A DNA stretch of 9,489 nt from Microbacterium sp. (GCA_031286555.1 JAITUD010000245.1:1-9489); one strand, 5' to 3'. Counted from the first letter of the stretch, positions 1 through 6,003 are shown. Notes: generated from the sequence alone by a model not told the origin. Translations and numbers: made by a program.

Positions 1-927
1 GCCGTCGCGCTGGGACAGGACCGCACCGACCGCCTCGACCTGAAGATCGCCTCGGCGGCGATCAGCGAGATGCGCGATGCGTTCCGACTGTTCCAGCCGC
101 TCAACGGCGTGCCCAAGGCGACGATCTTCGGCTCCGCGCGCACCACCACGGACGACCCGCTCTACAGCCAGGCGCATGACGTCGCGGGTCTCCTGTCGAA
201 GGCCGGCTGGATGGTCGTCACCGGTGCGGGCCCCGGAATCATGCAGGCGGCTGCGGAGGGTGCGGGGCGGCAGATGTCGATCGGCGTCTCGATCCGGCTG
301 CCCTTCGAGGAGAAGGCGAACGCGGTCGTCGCCGAGGACTCGCACCTCGTCTCGATGAAGTACTTCTTCACGCGGAAGCTCATGCTCATCAAGGAGTCAC
401 GCGGATTCGTCTGCCTGCCCGGCGGGTTCGGCACGATGGACGAGATGTTCGAGCTGCTCACCCTGCAGCAGACCGGCAAGGCCGAACCCGTGCCGATCGT
501 GCTGCTGGACGAGCCGGGCGGGGCCTTCTGGCACGGACTGAAGACCTTCGTCGACGGCAGCCTCGCGGCCGGCGGCTACATCTCCGCCGACGATCTGGAT
601 CGTGTGCTGATCACGGACTCGGTCGAGGCCGCATCCCGAGAGATCCTCGACTTCTGGCGCAACTACGACTCGCTGCGCTGGGTCGGCGACCAGCTGGTGC
701 TGCGCCTGCACAACGACCCGACGGATGCCGAGATCGAGGCCCTCAACGAGCAGTTCGGCGACCTGCTGCTTCGTGGCCGCATCGAGCGCACCGAGCCGCT
801 CGCCCCGGAGCGCGCAGACCACGACGCGGTCGACCTGCCGCGGCTCGTGCTGGCGCTGAACCAGTACAGGGTCGGATCGCTGCACAGGCTGATCCGCGCG
901 ATCAACGCGCTGCCCTCGGCGGGCTGA
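1..927 (+). CDS. LOG family protein (lysine-decarboxylase-like Rossmann fold), 5'-truncated by window edge
   Basis: The frame is open from base 1, so the gene begins before the window; the ATG at 70 is internal, because the 23 codons before it read smoothly (including DRLDLKIASAAISEMRDAF, as in long LOG homologues). There are 308 visible residues. The family hallmark PGGFGTMDE is at visible residues 140-148, preceded by the nucleotide-binding region VTGAGPGIM and the segment SMKYFFTRKLML. Known LOG proteins are phosphoribohydrolases that release the base from nucleoside 5'-monophosphates (cytokinin activation in plants and some actinobacteria). This is the long form, with about 100 residues after the core fold, whose substrate is not established, so a cytokinin role should not be assumed. 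Probably cytoplasmic; no signal peptide or membrane segment is visible in the part seen. It ends in TGA and converges on the glycosyltransferase gene with a 6-base gap, leaving no room for a separate terminator. Confidence 0.93.
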   Translation, partial: AVALGQDRTDRLDLKIASAAISEMRDAFRLFQPLNGVPKATIFGSARTTTDDPLYSQAHDVAGLLSKAGWMVVTGAGPGIMQAAAEGAGRQMSIGVSIRLPFEEKANAVVAEDSHLVSMKYFFTRKLMLIKESRGFVCLPGGFGTMDEMFELLTLQQTGKAEPVPIVLLDEPGGAFWHGLKTFVDGSLAAGGYISADDLDRVLITDSVEAASREILDFWRNYDSLRWVGDQLVLRLHNDPTDAEIEALNEQFGDLLLRGRIERTEPLAPERADHDAVDLPRLVLALNQYRVGSLHRLIRAINALPSAG

Positions 928-933
928 AAGCCA

Positions 934-2034
934 TCACGTCCCGGCGAGCTGCTCGATGCGATCCGCGGCGACGGCCGCACCGCGCTCCGCGCGCAGGCGC
1001 TCGCCGATGCGGGCGGCGGATGCCGCGATGCGCGCATCCGCGAGCAGCCCGGTGATCGCGTGCTGCAGCTCGGGCGCCAGCGCCGAGCGGGGCAGGGACC
1101 GTCCGGCGCCCTGGGACTCGACGATCCGGCCGATCATCGGCTGATCGGACGCCCTGGTCATCGGCAGCACCAGAAGCGGTACGCCATGGGCCAGGGCCGA
1201 GAGCGTCGTGGAGTGCCCGCCGTGCCCGATCACGAGCGCCGCGTGCGGCAGGATCTCGTCGTGCGACGATCTGCCGCGCACCTCGACGTTCGGCGGGATG
1301 TCGCTGCGCAGCGGAGTCTGCGGCATCGATCTGGTCACCACGGCGCGCACCGGCAGGCTTCCGAGCGCGCCGATGACCCGGGCGTAGACGCCGTCCTGCC
1401 CGCGCTGCCAGACGCTGCTGAGGCTGACCAGAACGAGCGGCTGCTCCGTGGCGGGTCGCGACGACGGCGCGCTCCCGCGCTCGGTGGTGCCGGTCCACTC
1501 GAATCCGAGCGTGTTCTCCGTGTCGGTGAGCGGATCGAGTTCCCGATCGGTGAGCAGCAGCCGGGCATCCGCCGCTCCCCACACCGCGGCGGGGCTCAGC
1601 CCGACCGGCCCGAGGACCGGGCCGGCGGGGCCGCGCGACATCCGGCCGCCCCAGAGCGCGCCGAACGAGTGGAACAGCACGGCCGTCCGCACGCCGAGCC
1701 GCGTGGCCTCGCGTATCGACGCGATCATGATGCCGTCGATCGCGACGACATCCGGATGCCGCTGGGCGATCGCCTGCCGCACCTGCCTCGCGATGGTCCG
1801 GCTCATGCCCATCCTGGCCATGTCCGACATCTGCGCCACCCCGTTCGTCGCGAGGCCCGGCTGATGCCCCAGGAGCGCGGGCAGCGGCACGGGTTCCACT
1901 CCGGGATGCCGGGGGAGCAGCCCGGCGAACGCGACTCGGTGCCCTCGCGTCACGAGCTCACGCGCGACGGCGGTCACCGGCGGCACGTTGCCTCCGGCGT
2001 CGGCCCCGATGAAGAGGATGTCCAACGGCGTCAC
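934..2034 (-). CDS. GT1-type (MGT/UGT-like) glycosyltransferase
   Basis: This 366-residue protein has a two-domain GT-B layout. The N-terminal acceptor half (about residues 1-185) starts with a Rossmann strand and glycine-rich turn (DILFIGADAGGNVPPV), and the C-terminal donor half (about 195-366) carries the nucleotide-sugar signature: HGGHST at 271-276, then HGVPLLVLPM and DQP at 297-299. Family knowledge: such enzymes move a sugar from a nucleoside diphosphate donor to small hydrophobic acceptors such as macrolides, flavonoids or carotenoids. The acceptor here cannot be read from sequence. The common His near residue 15-20 of plant and macrolide UGTs is not evident; the turn has Gly-Gly-Asn instead. 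The start is GTG at 2034, chosen because the first Rossmann strand follows at once; the Shine-Dalgarno site before it is weak. A sigma70-like promoter lies at 2097-2125. It is divergent from the hydrolase and convergent with the LOG gene. Confidence 0.9.
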   Translation of the reverse strand: MTPLDILFIGADAGGNVPPVTAVARELVTRGHRVAFAGLLPRHPGVEPVPLPALLGHQPGLATNGVAQMSDMARMGMSRTIARQVRQAIAQRHPDVVAIDGIMIASIREATRLGVRTAVLFHSFGALWGGRMSRGPAGPVLGPVGLSPAAVWGAADARLLLTDRELDPLTDTENTLGFEWTGTTERGSAPSSRPATEQPLVLVSLSSVWQRGQDGVYARVIGALGSLPVRAVVTRSMPQTPLRSDIPPNVEVRGRSSHDEILPHAALVIGHGGHSTTLSALAHGVPLLVLPMTRASDQPMIGRIVESQGAGRSLPRSALAPELQHAITGLLADARIAASAARIGERLRAERGAAVAADRIEQLAGT

Positions 2035-2059
2035 GGGTGGTCCGATCTCGTTCCCAGGG

Positions 2060-2078
2060 CGGATGCGGGCGGCATCCG
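2060..2078. repeat. Perfect inverted repeat CGGATGC-N5-GCATCCG in divergent intergenic region
   Basis: Two 7-base arms (2060-2066 and 2072-2078) are perfect inverse complements around GGGCG. It lies between the glycosyltransferase and hydrolase genes, in the predicted glycosyltransferase mRNA leader about 26 bases before its start codon. It could be a leader hairpin or a protein-binding palindrome. Each arm is a copy of the hexamer that is over-represented in this window. Confidence 0.6.
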
Positions 2079-2096
2079 GAGAGATCCGTTGCGCTC

Positions 2097-2125
2097 AGGC
2101 TAGACCCGCGGTGCGTGCCCGACAA
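2097..2125 (-). promoter_or_regulatory. Candidate sigma70-type promoter for the glycosyltransferase gene
   Basis: Read on the minus strand there is a -35 box TTGTCG (2125-2120), a spacer of exactly 17 bases, and a -10 box TAGCCT (2102-2097, fitting TANNNT). Transcription would start near 2090, leaving a leader of about 55 bases that contains the hairpin at 2060-2078. This is a motif reading only. Confidence 0.5.
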
Positions 2126-2152
2126 GCGCAGGATTCCGGGGGGAGTGGCATC

Positions 2153-2164
2153 ATGAGTGCGTGA
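2153..2164 (+). other. Three-codon start-stop reading frame (Met-Ser-Ala-stop) overlapping the hydrolase start
   Basis: The strong Shine-Dalgarno stretch GGGGGGAG (2138-2145) is 7 bases from ATG 2153 but 15 bases from GTG 2161. The ATG frame reads Met-Ser-Ala and stops at TGA 2162-2164, sharing four bases (GTGA) with the hydrolase start. Ribosomes could load at the ATG and restart at the GTG. Chance is possible for so short a frame. Confidence 0.35.
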
Positions 2165-3135
2165 CGCATTCCGCGGAAGTGACCTGGAGTCTCGACGGCA
2201 TCGACATGTACGGCACGTTCACCGCGCCGGACGGCGATGGACCCCATCCGGCCGTGGTGATGGTCGCGGGGAGCGGTCCGACCGATCGCGACTGGACGTC
2301 CCCGCTGCTGCCGGGCGGCAACGGCAGCGCCGCACTGCTCGCCGAGGCGTTCGCGGAGGCGGGCATCGCCTCGCTGCGCTACGACAAGCGCGCTTCCGGA
2401 CCGCACGTGAGAGAGAACCTGCCCGCGCTGGTCGGGCGCATCAGCATGCAGTCGCACCTCGACGAGCTCGCCGCCGCGACGCGAGCGCTCGCCGCGCAGG
2501 AGGGCGTCGACGCCGCCCGGATCGTCGGGCTCGGCAACAGCGAGGGCTGCCTGCACGTGCTGCACCACGCGAACAGCGATCTGCGGCCCGCCTTCGCCGG
2601 TGTCGTGCTCGCCGCCCCGCCGGGGCGCAGCATCGGTGCGGTGCTGCTGACGCAGCTGCGCACGCAGCTGGGCATGGTGCCGGGTGGCGAAGAGCTGTTC
2701 CCCCTCGTCGAGCAGGCCGCCGCACGCTACAGCGCGGGGGAGCCGATGGCGCCGGATGCCCGGCTGCCCGAGCCCGTGCGGATGGTGCTGGCCGGCTTCG
2801 AGACCCCGGCGAACCTGCCGTTCGCCCGTGAGCTCTGGTCGGAGGACGCCACGATGGCGCTGCGCGAGGTGCGGGTTCCGGTGCTGGTCGTTATCGGACG
2901 CCGGGACGTGCAGGTCGACGCCGAGCTCGACGGCGGTCCGTTGCAGGCCGCTGCGCGGGGCATGACGAATGTGACCTTCGCGTTCCCCGAGCACGCGAAC
3001 CACGTGCTCAAGGAGGACGTCCGCCCACCCGAGGAGCGCACCGCCGCACCCGGCGCGGGCTACAACGAGCCCGGAACCCGCCTCGACCCCGAGGCGCTGG
3101 ACACGATCCTCACCTGGCTGCGCGGCGTCAGCTGA
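2161..3135 (+). CDS. Alpha/beta hydrolase (serine hydrolase, dienelactone-hydrolase/esterase-like)
   Basis: The protein has 324 residues and reads as a complete single-domain alpha/beta hydrolase. The N-terminal part gives VVMVAGSGPTDRDW, the strand and oxyanion-hole turn. The nucleophile elbow is GNSEG with Ser127; the acid is probably Asp249 in VVIGRRDVQVD; the catalytic His is His278 or, more likely, His281 in EHANHVLKED. The internal run RYDKRASGPHVRENLP is a familiar block in a group of actinobacterial and proteobacterial hydrolases with no assigned substrate. No signal peptide is seen, so it should be cytoplasmic. The start is GTG 2161: it gives the usual short lead MTHSAEVTW, and neighbouring starts are in other frames. 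Spacing from the Shine-Dalgarno stretch is long (15 bases), which the overlapping three-codon frame at 2153 may explain. Its last 8 bases overlap the end of the amine oxidase gene on the other strand. Confidence 0.92.
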   Translation: MTHSAEVTWSLDGIDMYGTFTAPDGDGPHPAVVMVAGSGPTDRDWTSPLLPGGNGSAALLAEAFAEAGIASLRYDKRASGPHVRENLPALVGRISMQSHLDELAAATRALAAQEGVDAARIVGLGNSEGCLHVLHHANSDLRPAFAGVVLAAPPGRSIGAVLLTQLRTQLGMVPGGEELFPLVEQAAARYSAGEPMAPDARLPEPVRMVLAGFETPANLPFARELWSEDATMALREVRVPVLVVIGRRDVQVDAELDGGPLQAAARGMTNVTFAFPEHANHVLKEDVRPPEERTAAPGAGYNEPGTRLDPEALDTILTWLRGVS

Positions 3136-4480
3136 GCCCGGCGGCGAAGCCCGCCCGGTCCACAGGTCGTCCGAGGATGCGCTCCGCGGCTCGATGGCCC
3201 GACGCGTAGGCGCCGCCGACAGTGGCCGGCTCGTCGCCCCAGGTCGCCTCGCCGGCGAAGTGCAGCACGCCGCCCACCGGGCCAGCGAGCGCATCGTGGT
3301 CCGCATGCGACGAACCGGTCGCGAGGTAGGAGTACGACCCGTGCGAGTACGGGTCCTCGCCCCAACGCGTGATCCAGTGCGCGGCCGGCTCCGGAACGCC
3401 AGCGCCGTAGAGGGCGCGCAGCGCACCGAGCACGTCGGCGATGATCCCGGCGTCCGACACGTCCTGCAGGTGCCGGCCCAGTGGGCCGGCGGCGAAGGTG
3501 AGCAGCATCGGCTGCCCGCTGATCGCCGAGATGTCGTACCAGGAGTGCCACAGCTCGCCCGCCTCGCCCAGGGCGCGGATCGCATAGCTGCCCTCGTCCC
3601 AGAAACGCTCCGGGAACTGCAGGAAGATCTTGTTGAACACGCCCATTCCGAGCCTGGTCAGCGGACCCGTGATCTCCTCCGGCAGCGGCGGGTCGAACGC
3701 GATCGCCCCGGCCCTCAGCACGCCGAGCGGCACGGTCACGACGACGGATGCCGCATGGTGCTCGCCTGCGGGAGTGGTGACCCGCACGCCGTCCGCGGTG
3801 CGGACGACCGCGGTCACCGGCTCGGACAACCGCACGTCGAGGCCGGTGGCGATGCGGTTCGGCAGTTCGTCGTAGCCGCGGGGGAAGACCACCTCGTCGC
3901 CCTCGATCGCGTCCTCGTCCAGACCGTGCGCGTCGAGGTCGCCGATCCACGCTCCGCACTGCTCCTCGACCCGGTGCCGGAAGAACTCGCGGATCTCGTC
4001 GATGCGCTCAGGCTCGAGCCCGGACCGGTCCAGCACCCGTTCGGTCACGTCGAGGTAGGTGTCTCCGGGGGAGGAGCCCGCGATCTCGTCGAGCAGCGCG
4101 GCGTCAGCGCGGGCGACGTCCGCCACCCACTGCGCGCTCGCCGCGGCATCCATCCGCCGCCCGTCGCCGTCGAAGTCCTCGATCGGTCGGCCACCGGCCT
4201 GGAAGCTGCCCACGGTGAACTCGATCGTCGGCACGCCGAGCGCCTGTGCGAGGTCCCAGAGCGGGGAACCGGCGATGCCGTGGATCCAGGACGCACCGAG
4301 GTCGACGGGGAAGCCCGCGTCGCGGTCGGTGTGCATCCGCCCGCCGATCCGGTCGCGCGCCTCCAGCACGACGACGCGCTGTCCGGCATCCTGCAGCATC
4401 CGTGCGCAGGTGGTGCCGGCCATGCCGGCGCCGATCACGATCGTGTCGTGCCGAGTGGGGGCCGCATCGGGGAGAACCAT
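3128..4480 (-). CDS. FAD-dependent amine oxidase (polyamine/monoamine oxidase family)
   Basis: With the start at 4480 the protein has 450 residues. The FAD dinucleotide motif is GAGMAG at 17-22 with Glu40 for the ribose, then RIGGR at 44-48 and the substrate-side motif GASWIHG ending at 68. Lys284 in VFNKIFLQFPERFW corresponds to the conserved lysine near flavin N5 in polyamine oxidases. Near the C-terminus are SHGSYSY, then FAGEAT (408-413) and GGAYASG (422-428), the closing FAD motif. The family oxidises amines to imines or aldehydes with release of hydrogen peroxide; a polyamine such as spermidine is a reasonable guess, not proven. No signal peptide is visible. An upstream in-frame ATG at 4510 would add 10 residues (MHAAARILCG) but has no close Shine-Dalgarno site, while a TACTGT box lies 5 bases before ATG 4480, fitting leaderless expression. 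The gene diverges from nusA. Confidence 0.93.
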   Translation of the reverse strand: MVLPDAAPTRHDTIVIGAGMAGTTCARMLQDAGQRVVVLEARDRIGGRMHTDRDAGFPVDLGASWIHGIAGSPLWDLAQALGVPTIEFTVGSFQAGGRPIEDFDGDGRRMDAAASAQWVADVARADAALLDEIAGSSPGDTYLDVTERVLDRSGLEPERIDEIREFFRHRVEEQCGAWIGDLDAHGLDEDAIEGDEVVFPRGYDELPNRIATGLDVRLSEPVTAVVRTADGVRVTTPAGEHHAASVVVTVPLGVLRAGAIAFDPPLPEEITGPLTRLGMGVFNKIFLQFPERFWDEGSYAIRALGEAGELWHSWYDISAISGQPMLLTFAAGPLGRHLQDVSDAGIIADVLGALRALYGAGVPEPAAHWITRWGEDPYSHGSYSYLATGSSHADHDALAGPVGGVLHFAGEATWGDEPATVGGAYASGHRAAERILGRPVDRAGFAAGLS

Positions 4481-4485
4481 GCCGC

Positions 4486-4491
4486 ACAGTA
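4486..4491 (-). promoter_or_regulatory. Candidate -10 box (TACTGT) for leaderless amine oxidase mRNA
   Basis: On the minus strand TACTGT ends 5 bases before ATG 4480, close to the spacing expected when transcription begins at the start codon. No convincing -35 box is visible upstream. It supports the shorter start for the amine oxidase. Confidence 0.35.
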
Positions 4492-4550
4492 TGCGGGCAG
4501 CGGCATGCATACGTCCAGGGCGCGGAATCCTCCCCGGCCCCGGGTTCCGG

Positions 4551-4556
4551 TATCCT
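4551..4556 (+). promoter_or_regulatory. Candidate -10 box (TATCCT) of the nusA operon promoter
   Basis: TATCCT fits TANNNT and sits in the only space upstream of nusA on this strand. No good -35 hexamer is visible at 16-18 bases. Transcription would begin at about 4563, which is exactly the A of an ATG opening a short reading frame. Confidence 0.45.
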
Positions 4557-4562
4557 GGACGG

Positions 4563-4598
4563 ATGCCCGCGGCGAACCTGACCGCGGTGAGAGCTTAA
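4563..4598 (+). CDS. Possible leaderless leader peptide (11 residues) upstream of nusA
   Basis: ATG 4563 opens an 11-codon frame (MPAANLTAVRA) that ends in TAA at 4596-4598, followed at once in frame by TAG at 4599-4601. The ATG lies 6 bases after the TATCCT box, the spacing expected for a leaderless transcript, and it has no Shine-Dalgarno site. The tandem stops lie directly against the nusA Shine-Dalgarno site, so a ribosome ending here would stand on the nusA initiation region. There is no recognisable attenuation codon run. It may be chance; leaderless start at a natural promoter is the reason to list it. Confidence 0.35.
   Translation: MPAANLTAVRA
4567..4587 (+). other. Possible hairpin in nusA leader (CCGCGG-N9-CCGCGG)
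   Basis: Two copies of the self-complementary hexamer CCGCGG (4567-4572 and 4582-4587) can pair across a 9-base loop in the nusA leader, 13 bases before the Shine-Dalgarno site. It lies inside the 11-codon frame, so translation of that frame would open it. Confidence 0.35.
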
Positions 4599-4611
4599 TA
4601 GGGAGGCCGTC

Positions 4612-5598
4612 ATGGACATCGAACTCGGACTGCTGCGCGGTATCGAGAAGGAGAAGGCGATCCCCTTCGATGAACTCGTCGAGATCATCGAGCAGGCGAT
4701 TCTCACGGCCTACCTGAAGAACGCCTCGTCTGAGGGCGACGAGACCACCGAGGGCGTTCGCGTGCACCTCGACCGCAAGTCCGGTCACGTCGCCGTGCTG
4801 CAGCCCGTCCTCGACGAGGAGGGTGCGGTCATCGGCGAGGAGGAGACCACTCCCGACGACTTCGGCCGCATCGCCGCCTTCGCCGCCAAGCAGGTCATCA
4901 GCCAGCGTCTGCGCGACATCGCCGACGACGCCGTGCTCGGCGAGTTCCGCGGCAAGGAGGGCGACATCGTCGCCGGCGTCATCCAGCAGGGACCGAACCC
5001 GCGGATGATCCACGTCGACCTCGGCTCGGTCGAGGGCATCCTGCCCCCCGAGGAGCAGGTGCCCGGCGAGGAGTACACGCACGGCTCGCGGCTGCGCGTC
5101 TACGTGACGAGCGTGGCCAAGGGCACCAAGGGCCCGCAGATCACCGTGTCGCGCACCCACCCCGGCCTGGTGCGCAAGCTGTTCGCGCTCGAGGTCCCCG
5201 AGATCGCCGCCGGTCTGGTCGAGATCGTCTCGCTGGCCCGTGAGGCCGGCCACCGTACGAAGATCGCGGTGAAGGCGAACGACCCGTCGATCAACGCCAA
5301 GGGCGCCTGCATCGGCGAGCTCGGTCGTCGCGTGCGCGCGGTCACCGAGGAGCTCTCGGGGGAGAAGATCGATATCGTCGACCACAACCCCGACCTCGCG
5401 ACGTTCGTCGCGAACGCGCTCTCGCCGGCCAAGGTCACCAGCGCCTTCGTGCTGGACGCCAGCACCAAGGCCGTCCGGGCGCTCGTCCCCGACTACCAGC
5501 TGTCCCTCGCGATCGGCAAGGAGGGGCAGAACGCCCGCCTCGCCGCGAAGCTCACCGGCGCGAAGATCGACATCCAGCCCGACAGCGTCATGGACTGA
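4612..5598 (+). CDS. nusA: Transcription termination/antitermination factor NusA
   Basis: The 328-residue protein has the standard order: N-terminal RNA-polymerase-binding domain (about 1-115, starting MDIELGLLRGIEKEKAIPFD), S1 RNA-binding domain (about 117-185, GDIVAGVIQQGPNPRMIHVD), KH1 (GxxG-type loop around residues 235-238, in GACIGELG) and KH2 (GKEG at 302-305). It ends just after KH2 and lacks the C-terminal acidic repeats of E. coli NusA, which is normal for Actinobacteria and gram-positives. NusA binds RNA polymerase and nascent RNA, modulating pausing, intrinsic termination and rRNA antitermination. The start ATG has a Shine-Dalgarno site GGGAGG (4601-4606) 5 bases upstream. It is the first gene of nusA-ylxR-infB-rbfA. 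In many bacteria rimP comes just before nusA; here the divergent amine oxidase gene occupies that place. Confidence 0.98.
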   Translation: MDIELGLLRGIEKEKAIPFDELVEIIEQAILTAYLKNASSEGDETTEGVRVHLDRKSGHVAVLQPVLDEEGAVIGEEETTPDDFGRIAAFAAKQVISQRLRDIADDAVLGEFRGKEGDIVAGVIQQGPNPRMIHVDLGSVEGILPPEEQVPGEEYTHGSRLRVYVTSVAKGTKGPQITVSRTHPGLVRKLFALEVPEIAAGLVEIVSLAREAGHRTKIAVKANDPSINAKGACIGELGRRVRAVTEELSGEKIDIVDHNPDLATFVANALSPAKVTSAFVLDASTKAVRALVPDYQLSLAIGKEGQNARLAAKLTGAKIDIQPDSVMD

Positions 5599-5611
5599 CC
5601 CCGGCGCGGGG
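5599..5611 (+). other. Short GC hairpin directly after the nusA stop
   Basis: CCCCG (5599-5603) pairs with CGGGG (5607-5611) over a 3-base loop, starting at the base after the nusA TGA. There is no U tract. It may protect the nusA 3' end or tune read-through to ylxR; five base pairs in GC-rich DNA may also be chance. Confidence 0.25.
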
Positions 5612-5639
5612 GAACGGATACCCGAGGCCGAGGTGTAGG

Positions 5640-5909
5640 ATGGAACCTGTACGAACGTGTGTCGGTTGCCGCGAACGTGCCTCTCGATCCACCCTGATCA
5701 GGGTGGTTGCCCGGAATGGTGAACTCGTCCTAGACGAGCGCGCTGTGCTGAGCGGGAGAGGGGCGTGGCTGCATCCGACGCGGGAATGCATGGATGCCGC
5801 GCAGCGGCGCCGCGCCTTTCCACGTGCACTGCGTGTGTCCGGATCTCTGGAGCTCTCCGAGGCCGACGCGCGGACCATCGAACAGCACCGCCAGAGAAAC
5901 AAAGGCTGA
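5640..5909 (+). CDS. ylxR: YlxR family (DUF448) RNA-binding protein
   Basis: This 89-residue protein opens with MEPVRTCVGCRERA, the signature start of the YlxR family, and has the second conserved block SGRGAWLHP near residues 38-46, followed by CMDAAQRRRAFPRAL. Length and position between nusA and infB match the family. Known: YlxR proteins are small nucleic-acid-binding proteins; the Bacillus subtilis member binds the RNase P RNA and has been renamed RnpM. A role in RNA processing is therefore likely by homology but not shown here. The start ATG at 5640 is fixed by the family N-terminus; its Shine-Dalgarno site GAGGTG (5630-5635) is close, at 4 bases. It is 41 bases after nusA and 94 before infB. 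Its last codons and stop lie in a duplicated segment. Confidence 0.95.
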   Translation: MEPVRTCVGCRERASRSTLIRVVARNGELVLDERAVLSGRGAWLHPTRECMDAAQRRRAFPRALRVSGSLELSEADARTIEQHRQRNKG

Positions 5910-5936
5910 ACGGCTATGGAAACAAAGTGAACGGCT
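5896..5936. repeat. Imperfect tandem duplication across the ylxR stop codon
   Basis: Copy 1 (5896-5915, 20 bases) contains GAAACAAAG, GC, then TGAACGGCT. Copy 2 (5919-5936, 18 bases) is the same without the two bases GC. The TGA of copy 1 is the ylxR stop. Eighteen identical positions in such AT-leaning sequence are unlikely by chance and suggest replication slippage that duplicated the end of ylxR into the intergenic gap. Confidence 0.7.
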
Positions 5937-5961
5937 CGAAATGAGACCCGTCCGCGACTAG

Positions 5962-5986
5962 TGGTCTGCCCTGCCTGGGCGGACCG
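5962..5986 (+). promoter_or_regulatory. Hairpin in infB leader with a competing upstream stem
   Basis: GGTCTGCCC (5963-5971) pairs with GGGCGGACC (5977-5985) over a 5-base loop, with one U-G pair inside and a further U-G at the base (5962/5986). It ends 8 bases before the infB Shine-Dalgarno site AGGAGA (5995-6000). The 5' arm can alternatively pair with AGACC at 5944-5948, and CTGGG (5975-5979) with CCCAG (5988-5992), so mutually exclusive folds exist. A regulatory leader is plausible but not established. Confidence 0.45.
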
Positions 5987-6003
5987 ACCCAGACAGGAGA
6001 ATT

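Noticed and set aside
1060..2103. 347-codon open frame on + opposite the glycosyltransferase
   Set aside because: Composition is Arg/Gly/Pro-rich shadow sequence; the minus-strand protein has convincing GT1 motifs.
2157..2831. Alternative GTG start at 2157 with a 224-codon frame
   Set aside because: The frame gives an Arg-rich sequence without motifs and overlaps the hydrolase, whose catalytic triad is visible.
2095..3585. 496-codon minus-strand frame over the hydrolase and part of the amine oxidase
   Set aside because: It is a shadow frame covering two well-supported genes in other frames, with no recognisable domain.
4481..4510. Ten-residue N-terminal extension of the amine oxidase from ATG 4510
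   Set aside because: No Shine-Dalgarno site within a usable distance (GGGGAGGA is 17 bases away), and the extension is not needed before the FAD motif; kept only as an alternative.
928..4510. Glycosyltransferase, hydrolase and amine oxidase as a biosynthetic gene cluster
   Set aside because: Strands alternate, each gene has its own upstream region, and no core biosynthetic enzyme, transporter or regulator is present in the window.
3194..4717. 507-codon open frame on + opposite the amine oxidase
   Set aside because: It crosses from the antisense of the amine oxidase into the start of nusA in a different frame, is rich in Arg/Gly/Val with no motif, and the amine oxidase motifs on the other strand are clear.
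5636..5641. TAGGAT as a -10 box for ylxR
   Set aside because: It overlaps the ylxR start codon, so it could not produce a complete ylxR message, and no -35 box is present.
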